DNA of 62,161 nt from Labrenzia sp. DG1229. Lineage in GTDB: Bacteria > Pseudomonadota > Alphaproteobacteria > Rhizobiales > Stappiaceae. Under the pieces are notes generated by a model. The model made no database searches. It was not told where the DNA came from and saw only the letters and a program-made list of their open reading frames with translations. Positions within the stretch are counted from its first letter, which is position 1. The number at the start of each line of letters is the position of its first letter. Location of the stretch: NCBI RefSeq assembly GCF_000521215.1, contig NZ_AYYG01000075.1, forward strand, positions 66,693 through 128,853, in the 5' to 3' direction. The position numbers were made by a program, and so were the translations under genes. Positions 8,042 through 16,989 of the stretch are shown here, piece by piece.

Positions 8042-9259
8042 ATGGTTTCCCAGGACGCCCGCAGGGAACCTGGCCGAAAAGGGCCGAAGCCCCCTATTCC
8101 CCTGTCTGTTCTGACAGGATTTCTCGGATCGGGAAAGACCACTCTCCTGAACCGGATCCTGAAGGATACGGCCATGGCGGACACGGCGGTCATCATCAAT
8201 GAATTCGGTGAGATCGGGCTCGATCACCTCTTCGTCGACCAGACCGGGGACGGCATCATTGAGCTCTCATCCGGATGCCTGTGCTGCACGATCCGCGGCG
8301 ACCTTGTGACCACGCTGGAAAATCTGTTGCGTCATCTGGACAATGGCCGCAAAGACCGGCTCACAAGGGTCCTGATCGAAACCACCGGACTCGCGGATCC
8401 CGCGCCGATCCTGCATACGGTGATGCTGCATCCCTATCTGGTCATGCGCTATCGGCTCGACAGCGTGATCACGCTGGTGGATGCGGTCAACGGATTTTCC
8501 ACGCTCCTGGAACATGAAGAAGCACGCAAGCAGGCAGCTGTTGCCGACAGGATCGTGTTCACCAAGACGGACCTGCTGCAAACACCGGCCGCACGAGCGG
8601 AATTCGAAAAGCTGAAACAACGACTTGGTGCGTTGAATCCGGGTGCATTGCGGCTGGATGCGCAATCTGATGAGGTGCAGCCGAGCAAGCTCTTCGATGC
8701 CGGCCTCTATGACCCGAACAGCAAAATTCCGGATGTGGCAACCTGGCTGAACGAAGAGGCCTATGCGGTCAACACGCAAGGTCATGACCCTTCTCATGGG
8801 CATCATCATGACGGCCACCATCACGGGCATCACCACGCCCACGACCATGACCATGACCATGACGTGAACCGGCATAGCGAGGCGATCCGCGCCTTCACGC
8901 TTGCAACCGATCGTCCCGTGTCCACATCGGCCCTCGAAATGTTTCTTGATTTGCTGCGATCGGCACACGGGCCGAAGCTCCTGCGCGTGAAAGGCATCGT
9001 GCAATTGGCAGAAGAGCCTGACCGGCCGGTGGTCATACACGGTGTGCAGCATGTGTTTCATCCGCCGACGACCCTGGAAGACTGGCCGGATGACGACAGA
9101 CGTACGCGCATGGTCTTCATCACGAAAGATCTTCCGGAAGGATTTGTCCGCAAGATGTTCGAGGCGTTTTCCGGTGCGTTGCTTCCAGACACGCCCGACG
9201 CGAAGTCCATGACGGACAATCCGCTTGCAATTTCCGGATTTACCAGTCCGGTGCGCTAA
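8042..9259 (+). CDS. CobW/ZNG1-type GTPase, probable zinc (or other metal) chaperone
   Basis: G3E-family GTPase that probably delivers zinc to client proteins. The 405-residue product has Walker A GFLGSGKT (26-33), the metal-binding CxCC motif (GCLCC, Cys79, Cys81, Cys82), the guanine motif TKTD (174-177), a His/Asp-rich linker (about 248-278, with GHHHDGHHHGHHHAHDHDHD) and a C-terminal CobW_C domain. I chose ATG 8042, preceded by GGAGA, over the upstream GTG at 8018. The CxCC plus His-rich linker separates it from plain cobaltochelatase CobW; metal specificity cannot be read. A palindrome at 7897 may control it. Confidence 0.88.
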   Translation: MVSQDARREPGRKGPKPPIPLSVLTGFLGSGKTTLLNRILKDTAMADTAVIINEFGEIGLDHLFVDQTGDGIIELSSGCLCCTIRGDLVTTLENLLRHLDNGRKDRLTRVLIETTGLADPAPILHTVMLHPYLVMRYRLDSVITLVDAVNGFSTLLEHEEARKQAAVADRIVFTKTDLLQTPAARAEFEKLKQRLGALNPGALRLDAQSDEVQPSKLFDAGLYDPNSKIPDVATWLNEEAYAVNTQGHDPSHGHHHDGHHHGHHHAHDHDHDHDVNRHSEAIRAFTLATDRPVSTSALEMFLDLLRSAHGPKLLRVKGIVQLAEEPDRPVVIHGVQHVFHPPTTLEDWPDDDRRTRMVFITKDLPEGFVRKMFEAFSGALLPDTPDAKSMTDNPLAISGFTSPVR

Positions 9260-9384
9260 GCGGTCTGCCCATCGGGCCGGTGACATGAACGGATGCTTCG
9301 TGGGCGCTGTTCCAACGACAATCGTCCGAAACTGAATTCGGGCGATGCGCTGGTCACCCGTTGAAGCCGGTACCATCCAGATTG

Positions 9385-9414
9385 GCAACAGCGGCCTGTG
9401 TCGGCTGCTGTTGC
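9385..9414. terminator. Strong hairpin between two convergent genes
   Basis: The arms 9385-9396 and 9403-9414 pair over 12 positions (GCAACAGC, one G:T wobble, GCC / GGC) around the loop TGTGTC. It lies between the CobW-type gene and the azoreductase gene, which converge, so a bidirectional terminator is likely. A T-run is missing on either side. Confidence 0.6.
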
Positions 9415-9436
9415 TCACAAATCGGAAGAGGCTCGA

Positions 9437-10054
9437 TCAGGCAGCGGCCTTAGCGCGCGCGAGGGCCTTGTCGAGATCGCCTTCGGGATCCGTCGTCAGA
9501 AGGCTTGGTTGGTGCCGCGTGGTGACAACCTGCTCTATTCCGACGAGACCGAACCACCAATCCATATAGGCCGAATGAAAATCCTCGCCATATTTCCTGT
9601 CGGCACCCGGCGCAAACACTCCCGAACTGTAGAATACATGCGCGATCTTGTTTTCCAGCAGGCCAAAATACCCGCGTTCCGGTTCGAATCCGAATAGCAA
9701 ACCCGGTTGGGTTATGATGTCGATATAGTGCTTCAGCTTGTAGGGAACGCCACCGTTCCACATAGGCACGTTGAAGACATATTCGTCCGCTGAAACAAAC
9801 TTTTGCGTAACGTCGACTACCTGTTCCCAAGCGTTTCTACCCACCTCGTCCATCTCTCCGACCCCGAAGAATGACAGCTTGGCGGCGTTCTTGTCACCGT
9901 CGAATTCCGGCAGGTTCTCGCTCCAGAGGTTCAGGGTTTCGATTTGGATTTCAGGCTGTTTTTGTTTGCGTTCTTCAAGATAGGAACGTGCCAGTAGCGC
10001 GGATTGCGATTTGGCGCCGCGTGGCGATGCGTTGATATGCAGGATTTTTGACAC
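9437..10054 (-). CDS. azoR: FMN-dependent NADH-azoreductase (AzoR-type flavodoxin-like fold)
   Basis: Predicted FMN enzyme reducing quinones or azo compounds with NADH. The 205-residue product has the phosphate-binding start KILHINASPRGAKSQS (3-18), the motif NVPMWNGGVPYKLKHYID (about 94-111) and the C-terminal half typical of AzoR. The start is a GTG at 10054 with GAGGAG 9 bases upstream. It is divergent from a CGNR-family regulator, with two paired operator-like repeats in between, so it is probably induced by substrate or quinone stress through that regulator. Confidence 0.9.
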   Translation of the reverse strand: MSKILHINASPRGAKSQSALLARSYLEERKQKQPEIQIETLNLWSENLPEFDGDKNAAKLSFFGVGEMDEVGRNAWEQVVDVTQKFVSADEYVFNVPMWNGGVPYKLKHYIDIITQPGLLFGFEPERGYFGLLENKIAHVFYSSGVFAPGADRKYGEDFHSAYMDWWFGLVGIEQVVTTRHQPSLLTTDPEGDLDKALARAKAAA

Positions 10055-10098
10055 CTTTGAACACTCCTCGACATTAATCGTCCCAGCTCAAGCTAGGC

Positions 10099-10125
10099 AA
10101 CCATCTAAATACATGTTTGACGGTT
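10099..10125. promoter_or_regulatory. Operator-like palindrome 1 between azoR and the CGNR regulator
   Basis: AACCATC-N13-GACGGTT is an imperfect inverted repeat (6 of 7 bases) with an AT-rich centre. It lies about 45 bases upstream of azoR. The larger block 10097-10120 repeats as 10139-10162 with 20 of 24 identities, exactly 42 bases (four helical turns) away. Confidence 0.65.
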
Positions 10126-10140
10126 ACATACAATGTGAGT

Positions 10141-10167
10141 AACCATCAAAATATATGTTTGGAGGTT
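10141..10167. promoter_or_regulatory. Operator-like palindrome 2 overlapping the CGNR ribosome-binding site
   Basis: AACCATC-N13-GGAGGTT has the same layout as the first site; its right arm is weaker (5 of 7) and contains the GGAGG ribosome-binding site of the CGNR gene. Binding here would be expected to block the regulator's own expression (autoregulation, inferred). Confidence 0.6.
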
Positions 10168-10177
10168 TCAATTACGC

Positions 10178-10822
10178 GTGAAGAAACAAGGGAACCGTTT
10201 GGCCGACTCGACAAAACCTGCACCAATCCTGATTGCTGATCATCCGGCTCTCGATTATCTGAACACAGTGGGTGCGCCGTACGGATCAGAAATCGAGTGG
10301 CTCGAAAACGGTCAGGGCCTGGTGTCCTGGATGACGGCTGCAGGGATCCTGAGTGTCTCCCGGTCGACTGAAATCTCCGGAGGGATACCTGCAAGGGAGC
10401 TCGACGCCGCAGCCGATGGAGCGCGGCAATTGCGAGAGTGGTTTCGAAACCTTCTGACCAGGCATGACAATCAGCTTGAATGGCGGTTCGAGGCCGATCA
10501 GGTCGAATCGATCAATCGCATTCTGATGGCAGGAACACACCGGTTCCGGCTGCAATTCGACTCATCGGGTGAAAGACGACTTGAGTTCGCCGGACAGTAC
10601 GAAATCGACACAGCAGAAGACCTGCTGCTTCCGATCGCGCATGCAATTGCAGACTTGATGACGGAAATGGATCGCTTGCTCGTCAGGCAATGCGCAGGAC
10701 CCAACTGTACATTCTGGTTCAACGACCTGACGAAAAACAGGAAGCGCCGCTGGTGCGACATGAAGGTTTGCGGCAATCGCGCCAAGTCAGCTGCCTTCCG
10801 GGAGCGCAGGAAGGACGCCTGA
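10178..10822 (+). CDS. CGNR zinc-finger / ABATE-domain transcriptional regulator
   Basis: The 214-residue product has an N-terminal ligand-binding-like ABATE region (about 15-150, starting with ADHPALDYLNT) and a C-terminal CGNR zinc finger with Cys172, Cys177, Cys193 and Cys198 (CAGPNC, WCDMKVCGNR), followed by basic residues suited to DNA contact. The start is a GTG at 10178 with GGAGG 12 bases upstream. It is divergent from azoR and is the likely regulator of both genes through the two palindromes. The inducer is unknown. Confidence 0.88.
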   Translation: MKKQGNRLADSTKPAPILIADHPALDYLNTVGAPYGSEIEWLENGQGLVSWMTAAGILSVSRSTEISGGIPARELDAAADGARQLREWFRNLLTRHDNQLEWRFEADQVESINRILMAGTHRFRLQFDSSGERRLEFAGQYEIDTAEDLLLPIAHAIADLMTEMDRLLVRQCAGPNCTFWFNDLTKNRKRRWCDMKVCGNRAKSAAFRERRKDA

Positions 10823-10836
10823 ATAACGGGAGAAAC

Positions 10837-12165
10837 TCAGGCAAGTCCCGCGATTGCGCTGGCAAAATCCTTCGCCGAAAACGGCTCCAGATCTTCCACA
10901 CCTTCGCCAACCCCAATGAAATGCACCGGTAACCCGTGTTTGGCTGCTATCGCGACCAGGATACCGCCGCGGGCGGTTCCGTCGAGTTTGGTCATGACAA
11001 GCCCGGTGACGCCGGCGACCTTGCCGAAGATTTCCACCTGGTTCAGCGCGTTTTGGCCGGTCGTGGCATCAAGCGTCAGGATGACCGAGTGGGGCGCGCC
11101 GGGATCGTGCTTCTTGATGACACGGATCACCTTTTCAAGCTCGTCCATCAATTCGGCCCTGTTCTGAAGGCGGCCAGCCGTGTCGATCATAAGAACGTCG
11201 ACCTGTTTTTCCTGCGCTTCCTTCATGGCGTCGAAAGCGAGGCCGGCCGCATCGGCACCGGTGTCCCGGGAAATCACGTCGGCGCCCGTGCGCTCGCCCC
11301 AGATCCTGAGCTGTTCGACGGCCGCAGCGCGGAACGTGTCACCTGCGGCGAGCATCACCTGCTTGCCCTCAGAACGCAGTTTCTGGGACAGTTTACCGAT
11401 GGTCGTTGTCTTGCCGGTCCCATTGACTCCCACCATCAGCACCACATGCGGTTTCTTTCCCGTGTCGAGATCGAGAGGATGGGCGACCGGTTCCAGAACC
11501 TTTTCGACTTCTTCAGACAGGATCTCACGGACTTCTTCCGGAGAGATTTCCTTGTTGTAGCGCCCGTCCGACAACCGGTCGGTGATCGCCATGGCGGTGT
11601 CCACGCCAAGATCTGCCTGGATCAGGATATCTTCCAGTTCCTCCAGCATGGAGGCGTCCAGCTTCCGCTTGGTGAAGATGGAGGTGATGCCCTCTGTCAG
11701 CGAAGAGGAGGATCGGGCAAGACCCTTTTTCAGCCGCTGGAACCACGAAGTCTTGGTCTCTTCCAAAACGGCGGACGGTTCTGCCCGCGGAGACTCCGGC
11801 TGAATGTCTTCCGATACTGTTTCTCCGACCTCGGATGCCTCGTCGGCTTCAAGATCCGGGGCTATATCTGTCGAAACAAAATCATCTGAAGGGATTGGAG
11901 TTTGTCTGGCCGAAAACTCCTGAACGATCCCCGGTCCGGTTTCGATCCTGAAGGTTTCAATAGGCTCGTTCAGCGACGCAACCGGTCTGACTTCCATTTC
12001 GACCGAGAGTTCGGGCGCATCCTCGCTATCAGGCAAATCCTTCGTGGCAGGTTCCGCTGATTGCGCGTCTTCCCCTGTCTTCTCCACGAGGTCTTCAGTC
12101 CGCTCTTCAGGCGTTTCCTTGCCGCCGAATAGCCGCCCCAGGAATCCGCGTTTTTTCTCGCTCAT
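10837..12165 (-). CDS. ftsY: Signal recognition particle receptor FtsY
   Basis: GTPase that docks ribosome-SRP complexes at the inner membrane. The 442-residue product begins MSEKKRGFLGRLFGGKETPE, an amphipathic membrane-binding start, followed by an acidic A domain (about 15-130), then the N and G domains. Walker A is GVNGTGKTTT, and the G-domain motifs DTAGR and TKLDGTARGG are intact. It converges on the CGNR gene with 14 bases between stops, and lies downstream of mtaB and dapF on the same strand, as often in alphaproteobacteria. Confidence 0.97.
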   Translation of the reverse strand: MSEKKRGFLGRLFGGKETPEERTEDLVEKTGEDAQSAEPATKDLPDSEDAPELSVEMEVRPVASLNEPIETFRIETGPGIVQEFSARQTPIPSDDFVSTDIAPDLEADEASEVGETVSEDIQPESPRAEPSAVLEETKTSWFQRLKKGLARSSSSLTEGITSIFTKRKLDASMLEELEDILIQADLGVDTAMAITDRLSDGRYNKEISPEEVREILSEEVEKVLEPVAHPLDLDTGKKPHVVLMVGVNGTGKTTTIGKLSQKLRSEGKQVMLAAGDTFRAAAVEQLRIWGERTGADVISRDTGADAAGLAFDAMKEAQEKQVDVLMIDTAGRLQNRAELMDELEKVIRVIKKHDPGAPHSVILTLDATTGQNALNQVEIFGKVAGVTGLVMTKLDGTARGGILVAIAAKHGLPVHFIGVGEGVEDLEPFSAKDFASAIAGLA

Positions 12166-12348
12166 GAAACCGCCTTAAATGTTTCCCGTCGCACTCTTGA
12201 GCCACTGAACCTGCACCCGACAAACCCTGCCTCATCCTTAGAGGTAACGTAAAGCGCTTCCTCGCGAAGAGGTTGGTTGGTCAGTGTGAAACCGGCTTGA
12301 GGCATTCCGAAGGACAACCTGCTGAATTACTTGAGTTCGGGCACCCTG

Positions 12349-13617
12349 TCAGGCTGCCTCGTAAAGGGCGTCACCCAGAAGGTGCCGACCGGTATGACCG
12401 GTAATGCGGACATCTACGATCTCTCCGGCCTGCCCACCGGCCAGTTCAACCTGCGTGAACTGTTCGGTGCGGCCAAGGCCCTCCTTTTCGATCAGGACCG
12501 GCCGATCCTTGCCGATTTCACAAGCGAGGTGCCTGGTCAGCACTTCTGCGCCCTTTGCCCGCAGACGAGCGCCGCGCTCCTTGACAACGCTGCGCTCCAG
12601 CTGCGGCATGCGCGCTGCCGGTGTCCCTGGCCGCGGTGAAAATGGAAACACATGCAGATGGGTCAGCCCGCACGCGTCGACGATGTCGAGAGAATTCTGG
12701 AACATCGCTTCCGTTTCCGTCGGAAATCCCGCGATGATGTCGGCACCGAAAACAACGTCCGGGCGCAGGCGCCGAACATCCTCGCAAAACCGGATGGTGT
12801 CGGCCCTGAGATGCCGGCGTTTCATCCTTTTCAGGATCATGTTGTCACCTGCCTGGAGCGACAGATGAAAATGCGGCATCAGCCGTTCGTCTTCGGCAAT
12901 CACCCGCATGAGATCGTCATCGGCTTCGATTGAATCGATGGAAGATAGGCGCAAGCGCTTCAGATCCGGCACCATTTTAAGGATTTTGGCCGTCAGCGTG
13001 CCGAGTTTCGGCGCACCGGGAAGGTCTGCACCATACGATGTGATATCCACGCCCGTCAGCACGATTTCATTGTAACCGTTTTCCACCAGCCGCCTGATCT
13101 GGTCGATCACCACGCCCATCGGAACGGATCGGGAATTTCCACGGCCATAGGGAATAATACAGAAAGTGCAGCGATGATCGCAGCCGTTCTGAACCTGAAC
13201 GAAGGCGCGTGCGCGTCCGGTCAGACCGTCGATCAGGTGACCCGCCGTTTCTTCAACGCTCATGATGTCGTTGACGCGAACCTTTTCGGTCTCTGAAATA
13301 CCGAAAGCGACGACGTCCTGATAGGACTTGCGCTCGAGCTTTTCGGTGTTGCCGAGGACAAGATCGACCTCTTCCATGTTGGAAAATGTCCCGGTCTCTG
13401 TCTGGGCGGCGCAGCCCGTGACAATAACACGCGCATTCGGGTTGTCGCGCTTGGCCCTTCGGACGGCCTGGCGCGCCTGGCGCACGGCTTCGTTTGTCAC
13501 GGCACACGTGTTGATGAGGATCGCATCCTGAAGGCCCGCAGCTTCCGCTTCGCGCTTCATCACCTCCGACTCATAGGAGTTCAGCCGGCAACCGAATGTG
13601 ACGACATCGACGCTCAT
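12349..13617 (-). CDS. mtaB: tRNA (t6A37) methylthiotransferase MtaB
   Basis: Radical SAM enzyme that adds a methylthio group to t6A at position 37 of ANN-decoding tRNAs. The 422-residue product has the UPF0004 domain beginning VTFGCRLNSYESEV (Cys10), the second-cluster cysteines in NTCAVT and VTGCAAQ, the radical SAM motif CDHRCTFC, and a C-terminal TRAM-like segment. Its ATG overlaps the dapF stop by 4 bases, so the two are co-translated. Confidence 0.95.
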   Translation of the reverse strand: MSVDVVTFGCRLNSYESEVMKREAEAAGLQDAILINTCAVTNEAVRQARQAVRRAKRDNPNARVIVTGCAAQTETGTFSNMEEVDLVLGNTEKLERKSYQDVVAFGISETEKVRVNDIMSVEETAGHLIDGLTGRARAFVQVQNGCDHRCTFCIIPYGRGNSRSVPMGVVIDQIRRLVENGYNEIVLTGVDITSYGADLPGAPKLGTLTAKILKMVPDLKRLRLSSIDSIEADDDLMRVIAEDERLMPHFHLSLQAGDNMILKRMKRRHLRADTIRFCEDVRRLRPDVVFGADIIAGFPTETEAMFQNSLDIVDACGLTHLHVFPFSPRPGTPAARMPQLERSVVKERGARLRAKGAEVLTRHLACEIGKDRPVLIEKEGLGRTEQFTQVELAGGQAGEIVDVRITGHTGRHLLGDALYEAA

Positions 13618-14522
13618 GAGACAGCCCCCGCCTCCGAATCATCCCCGGAACCGGTCTTGCGCCACTCCAGGGACTGCAGATCGACCTCTCCTTCGAACTC
13701 GATTTCGGTAAGGCCGGTCATGAGCACATGATCGTCGCTTTCGCGCCACTCGATACCGATGGGGCCGCCAGGCAGATGCACTGTCGTCCTGCGGCTGGTC
13801 TTGGTGTCGCGCGCAGCGGCAACACCGACTGCGCAGGCAGCAGTCCCGCAGGCCAGCGTCAGGCCAACGCCTCGCTCCCAGACTTTCAGCCGGATCTGGT
13901 CTTCTTCAAAGACATGGGCGAGCGAAATATTGGCTCCCTCCGGGAATATCGGATGAAGCTCCAGCAGGGGTCCGAAGCGCTCCAGCTCGTAACCCTCGAC
14001 ATCGTCGACCCAGAATATCGCGTGCGGATTACCCATGTTGACGGCCGCAGGCGTGTGCAGGACCGGATCGTCGATCGGACCGATCTGCAGTTCGATGGCG
14101 CGCGTATCGGCAAATTCCTCTGCAAGTGGAATTTCATCCCATCGAATCCTCGGCGGTCCCATATCGACCGTTACATTTCGCAGTCCAGGGCTGTCGAATG
14201 CATGCAGAAGACCGGCGCCTGTTTCGATCGTCACAAGATCCTTGCCGATTTCCTCCATCAGCAGGCGTCCGATACAGCGGGTCGCATTGCCGCATGCGGA
14301 GACTTCGCCGCCATTTTGATTATGGATGCGCATGAAGGCATCAACACCGAGCGAGGAGCGTTCAACCGTGATCATCTGGTCGAAGCCGATACCGCTTTCC
14401 CGGTCACCCAGCCTGGCGATCACGTCCGAAGAAAGGCGCAGCGGCTGTTCGCGCGCGTCCCAGACCACGAAATCGTTGCCGAGGCCATTCATCTTCAAAA
14501 AGGGTCTGGTTTCAGACGCCAT
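13614..14522 (-). CDS. dapF: Diaminopimelate epimerase
   Basis: Converts LL- to meso-diaminopimelate for lysine and peptidoglycan synthesis. I chose ATG 14522 (MASETRPFLKMNGLGNDFVV) over an 18-residue longer reading, because the family normally begins with the KMNGLGNDF motif close to the N-terminus. The two catalytic cysteines are in SACGNATRC and LACGTAAC. Length (302 residues) is slightly long for the family because of a short C-terminal tail. It is coupled to mtaB by a 4-base overlap. Confidence 0.96.
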   Translation of the reverse strand: MASETRPFLKMNGLGNDFVVWDAREQPLRLSSDVIARLGDRESGIGFDQMITVERSSLGVDAFMRIHNQNGGEVSACGNATRCIGRLLMEEIGKDLVTIETGAGLLHAFDSPGLRNVTVDMGPPRIRWDEIPLAEEFADTRAIELQIGPIDDPVLHTPAAVNMGNPHAIFWVDDVEGYELERFGPLLELHPIFPEGANISLAHVFEEDQIRLKVWERGVGLTLACGTAACAVGVAAARDTKTSRRTTVHLPGGPIGIEWRESDDHVLMTGLTEIEFEGEVDLQSLEWRKTGSGDDSEAGAVS

Positions 14523-14683
14523 GCCGGGTGTACTTCTTCCAAGGTGTTGAGAATGAGATCGGTTTGTCGCGATCACTTGACCCTATATGGCCGAAAACTC
14601 GAGAAATTACCAGTAGGAGCGGCTTTCGGAGCAGGCATGCGTCTACATGAGGTCAATGCGGAACAAGCATTGTTGCCGATCGA

Positions 14684-15577
14684 TCAGAGATTTTCCGCCT
14701 TGAAGGTGTCGCAGGCGTCAAGCTGACCGGCGTCGAAACCTCGCCGGAACCATCTGGCACGTTGTGCCGAAGTCCCGTGATTGAAACTCTCCGGAACCAC
14801 ATATCCCTGTGCCTGACGCTGCAGGGTGTCGTCACCAATGCGGCTCGCCGCGTTCAGCGCCTCCTCAATGTCGCCTTCCTCCACAAAACCCTGTTGCCGC
14901 GCCGCGAAGTGCGCCCAGATACCCGCATAACAGTCGGCCTGAAGCTCGACCCTGACCGACAGCGCGTTTGCTTCCGTCTTGCTGAGGGTTCGGCGGACCT
15001 TGTGAAACTCCGGAAGAATGCCGAGCACATTTTGGATGTGATGTCCGACTTCGTGGGCCAGCACGTAGGCCTGAGCGAAATCACCCGGCGCATTCAGCTG
15101 CCTGGCAAGCTGCTGGTAGAAGGAAAGGTCGATATAAAGCTTGTCGTCGGCGCCGCAATAAAACGGTCCGGTCGCTGCACTGGCATAGCCACAAGCTGAA
15201 GAAACCGACCCGGAGAAGAGCACCAGTGCGGGTTCCGGATAGTCGCCGCCAAGCCCGGAAAAGATCTCGCTCCAGGTGTTTTCCGTATCGGCAAGGATCA
15301 CGGAAACGAATTGTGCCGTTTCATCATTGGCGGCAGAACGCGGTGCAGAGGTTTCATATCCCGGTTCATAAGAGCCGCCGGCGTCGAGCTGACTGAGGAG
15401 CGTCAACGGATTGACCCCCATCATCCACGCGATCCCGGCAATGACGACGAGTCCCGTGAGACCGATACCGCCTCCCGCACGAACACGCCTGCCGGCGGGG
15501 ACCCGCATACGCCGTCTTGGACGCGATCCGCGTCTGTCGTCGATATTGCTGCTGCCGCGGCGGCCTTTCCAACGCAT
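14684..15577 (-). CDS. YpfJ/KPN_02809-type neutral zinc metallopeptidase
   Basis: A 297-residue membrane-anchored protease. The start at 15577 (MRWKGRRGSSNIDDRRG) matches the family; the 63 extra residues of a longer reading were rejected. After a basic N-terminus there is one membrane span (about 37-54) and then a zincin domain with the HEVGH motif (His175, Glu176, His179) and the typical segment SACGYASAATGPFYC (128-142). The substrate is unknown for this family. It is divergent from the small CHAP-like gene. Confidence 0.9.
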   Translation of the reverse strand: MRWKGRRGSSNIDDRRGSRPRRRMRVPAGRRVRAGGGIGLTGLVVIAGIAWMMGVNPLTLLSQLDAGGSYEPGYETSAPRSAANDETAQFVSVILADTENTWSEIFSGLGGDYPEPALVLFSGSVSSACGYASAATGPFYCGADDKLYIDLSFYQQLARQLNAPGDFAQAYVLAHEVGHHIQNVLGILPEFHKVRRTLSKTEANALSVRVELQADCYAGIWAHFAARQQGFVEEGDIEEALNAASRIGDDTLQRQAQGYVVPESFNHGTSAQRARWFRRGFDAGQLDACDTFKAENL

Positions 15578-15745
15578 GATTGAGTATCCGTTCTGTCGAT
15601 GACGTCCCCTGAATACCAGACCGTACCGGTAAGTTGCACGTAAAAGAGCATCCTGGAGCGCAACATTGTGATGGCAGTTACAGCGGGAGTGTACAATCCG
15701 TGGAAGAACGAGGCGTAGTAGAGCGGTAACTTGAGGATTTTTGAA

Positions 15746-16225
15746 ATGCGCGATGTAACAGAACAAGAAGCCCAGCGATTAATCGCATTTGCAACAGAAC
15801 GGCTCGGACGCCAGGAAGGCAACGGCCAATGCTGGACACTGGTCAACAATGCCTTTGAAAATCTCGACTTTCACAAGCCGTCGGCTATCTACAACTGGGG
15901 CCGTGAAGTGGAGCAGTTGGCGAATGCCCGATCCGGCGATGTTTTTCAATTCAGCCGCTTCGAGGTAACGGTCCGTGTCGAAAATGACGAGGGTTACGAG
16001 GAGCAAACGGAATCGCGAGGCTCTCCACGGCACACGGCAATCCTGGAAAGCATTGACGAAAACGGCATCGCGACGTTCCTGGAGTGCAACGTTTATGAAA
16101 ATTACAACGTCCAGCGGAACCGCTTCTATGTCAGGACAGCCGATCTGGACAGTGGCGAGGGAGAACGCACGACCGTGCGTGTCAGCGGGCGCTTCACCAT
16201 TTATCGCCCGCAAAAATCGGAGTAA
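15746..16225 (+). CDS. Small CHAP/NlpC-P60-like protein of unknown function
   Basis: The 159-residue product has no signal peptide. It resembles the cysteine-peptidase/amidase papain-like fold: a Cys at the head of a helix (NGQCWTLVNNA, Cys29), a strand with a His (PRHTAIL, His96), and a third polar position (LECN, Asn115 or Glu113), with GDVFQF (64-69) before it as in CHAP domains. The start at 15746 has GAGGA upstream. I do not recognise the exact family. The catalytic assignment is inferred from spacing and could be wrong. Confidence 0.7.
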   Translation: MRDVTEQEAQRLIAFATERLGRQEGNGQCWTLVNNAFENLDFHKPSAIYNWGREVEQLANARSGDVFQFSRFEVTVRVENDEGYEEQTESRGSPRHTAILESIDENGIATFLECNVYENYNVQRNRFYVRTADLDSGEGERTTVRVSGRFTIYRPQKSE

Positions 16226-16257
16226 ACACGATCAATCCATGACCGCGTGACATTCCG

Positions 16258-16814
16258 TCAGGCAGAGATCACCATACGCACATGCGCTCCCGCCTTTGCA
16301 AGCAGCAAGCGCATGTGCTCCGGCGAAACGGCGACACAACCTTCCGTCGGCGTGTAGGTCTCACGGGCGATATGAAAGAAGATTGCGCTGCCCTTGCCTC
16401 TCACGGCCGGGAACATGTTGCAGTTCAGGACGACGACAATGTCGTAGAGCCTGTCGCCGCGCCACATTTTCTCATGGCTCGCGTGAAACGGCAGTGTGAC
16501 AGGCCTGTTATAGAGCCGGTGTTCCGGATCATCACACCAACCGGATTTCGGCGTGAGTGGCTCAACCTGCAAATTTGTTTGCGGTTGCCGGCTCCTGTCC
16601 GCCCTGTAATAGACGTGAAGGAGATCGAAAGAGCCCATTGGCGTACCGCCATCGCCTCTTTTTTACGCATGACGATACCGGATCTCCCCAAGGCACACGG
16701 AACCGTGATCGGTCCAAGACGCAAAATTCCCTCCGTCCTGTCACGTGGCAGCGCGCGGACCTCCAGCGTTTCCGCCGGTTTACCCGACTTTATCATCCTT
16801 GCTTGCCTCGCCAT
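16258..16814 (-). pseudogene. L,D-transpeptidase (YkuD family), interrupted by a one-base frameshift
   Basis: Frame one from ATG 16814 gives MARQARMIKSGKPAETLEVR and continues through GRSGIVMRKKE. The expected next motif, EGDGGTPMG, appears only in another frame, which then runs to 16258 with the HxxxxxxxxxTxGC active-site pattern (FFHIARETYTPTEGCVAVS). One base is missing near 16654-16664, beside a run of six A on the coding strand. Restoring it gives about 185 residues, a normal length for a small YkuD enzyme that forms 3-3 crosslinks in peptidoglycan or ligates lipoproteins. It may be a true pseudogene, an assembly error, or slippage. Confidence 0.8.
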
Positions 16815-16989
16815 GCCGTTTCCAAATCAACACTTTGATAAACCAGCCTTAAACCCCGCGTGAAGAAGAATTGACGAATGCCTGCTTGTGCGGCGAGAAT
16901 TTCCCACGCACATAGAGGCAGGAAACACGCATGTGTAGATTGCACAAGTTGGCGTGATCACCTTGAGACTTTTGGCGAGGACCGCACAC

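Noticed and set aside
8267..9418. 383-residue minus-strand frame opposite the CobW-type gene
   Set aside because: Its Met/Val-rich segment is the mirror of the His-rich linker of the real gene. No domain or ribosome-binding site supports it.
13728..14726. 332-residue plus-strand frame opposite dapF
   Set aside because: Antisense to dapF, which has both catalytic cysteines and correct operon overlap with mtaB.
16654..16664. Programmed -1 frameshift in the L,D-transpeptidase gene
   Set aside because: The codons are CGT AAA AAA GAG, which does not fit the X XXY YYZ slippery pattern well because T precedes the A-run, and I see no clear downstream stimulator. A plain deletion or read error is simpler.
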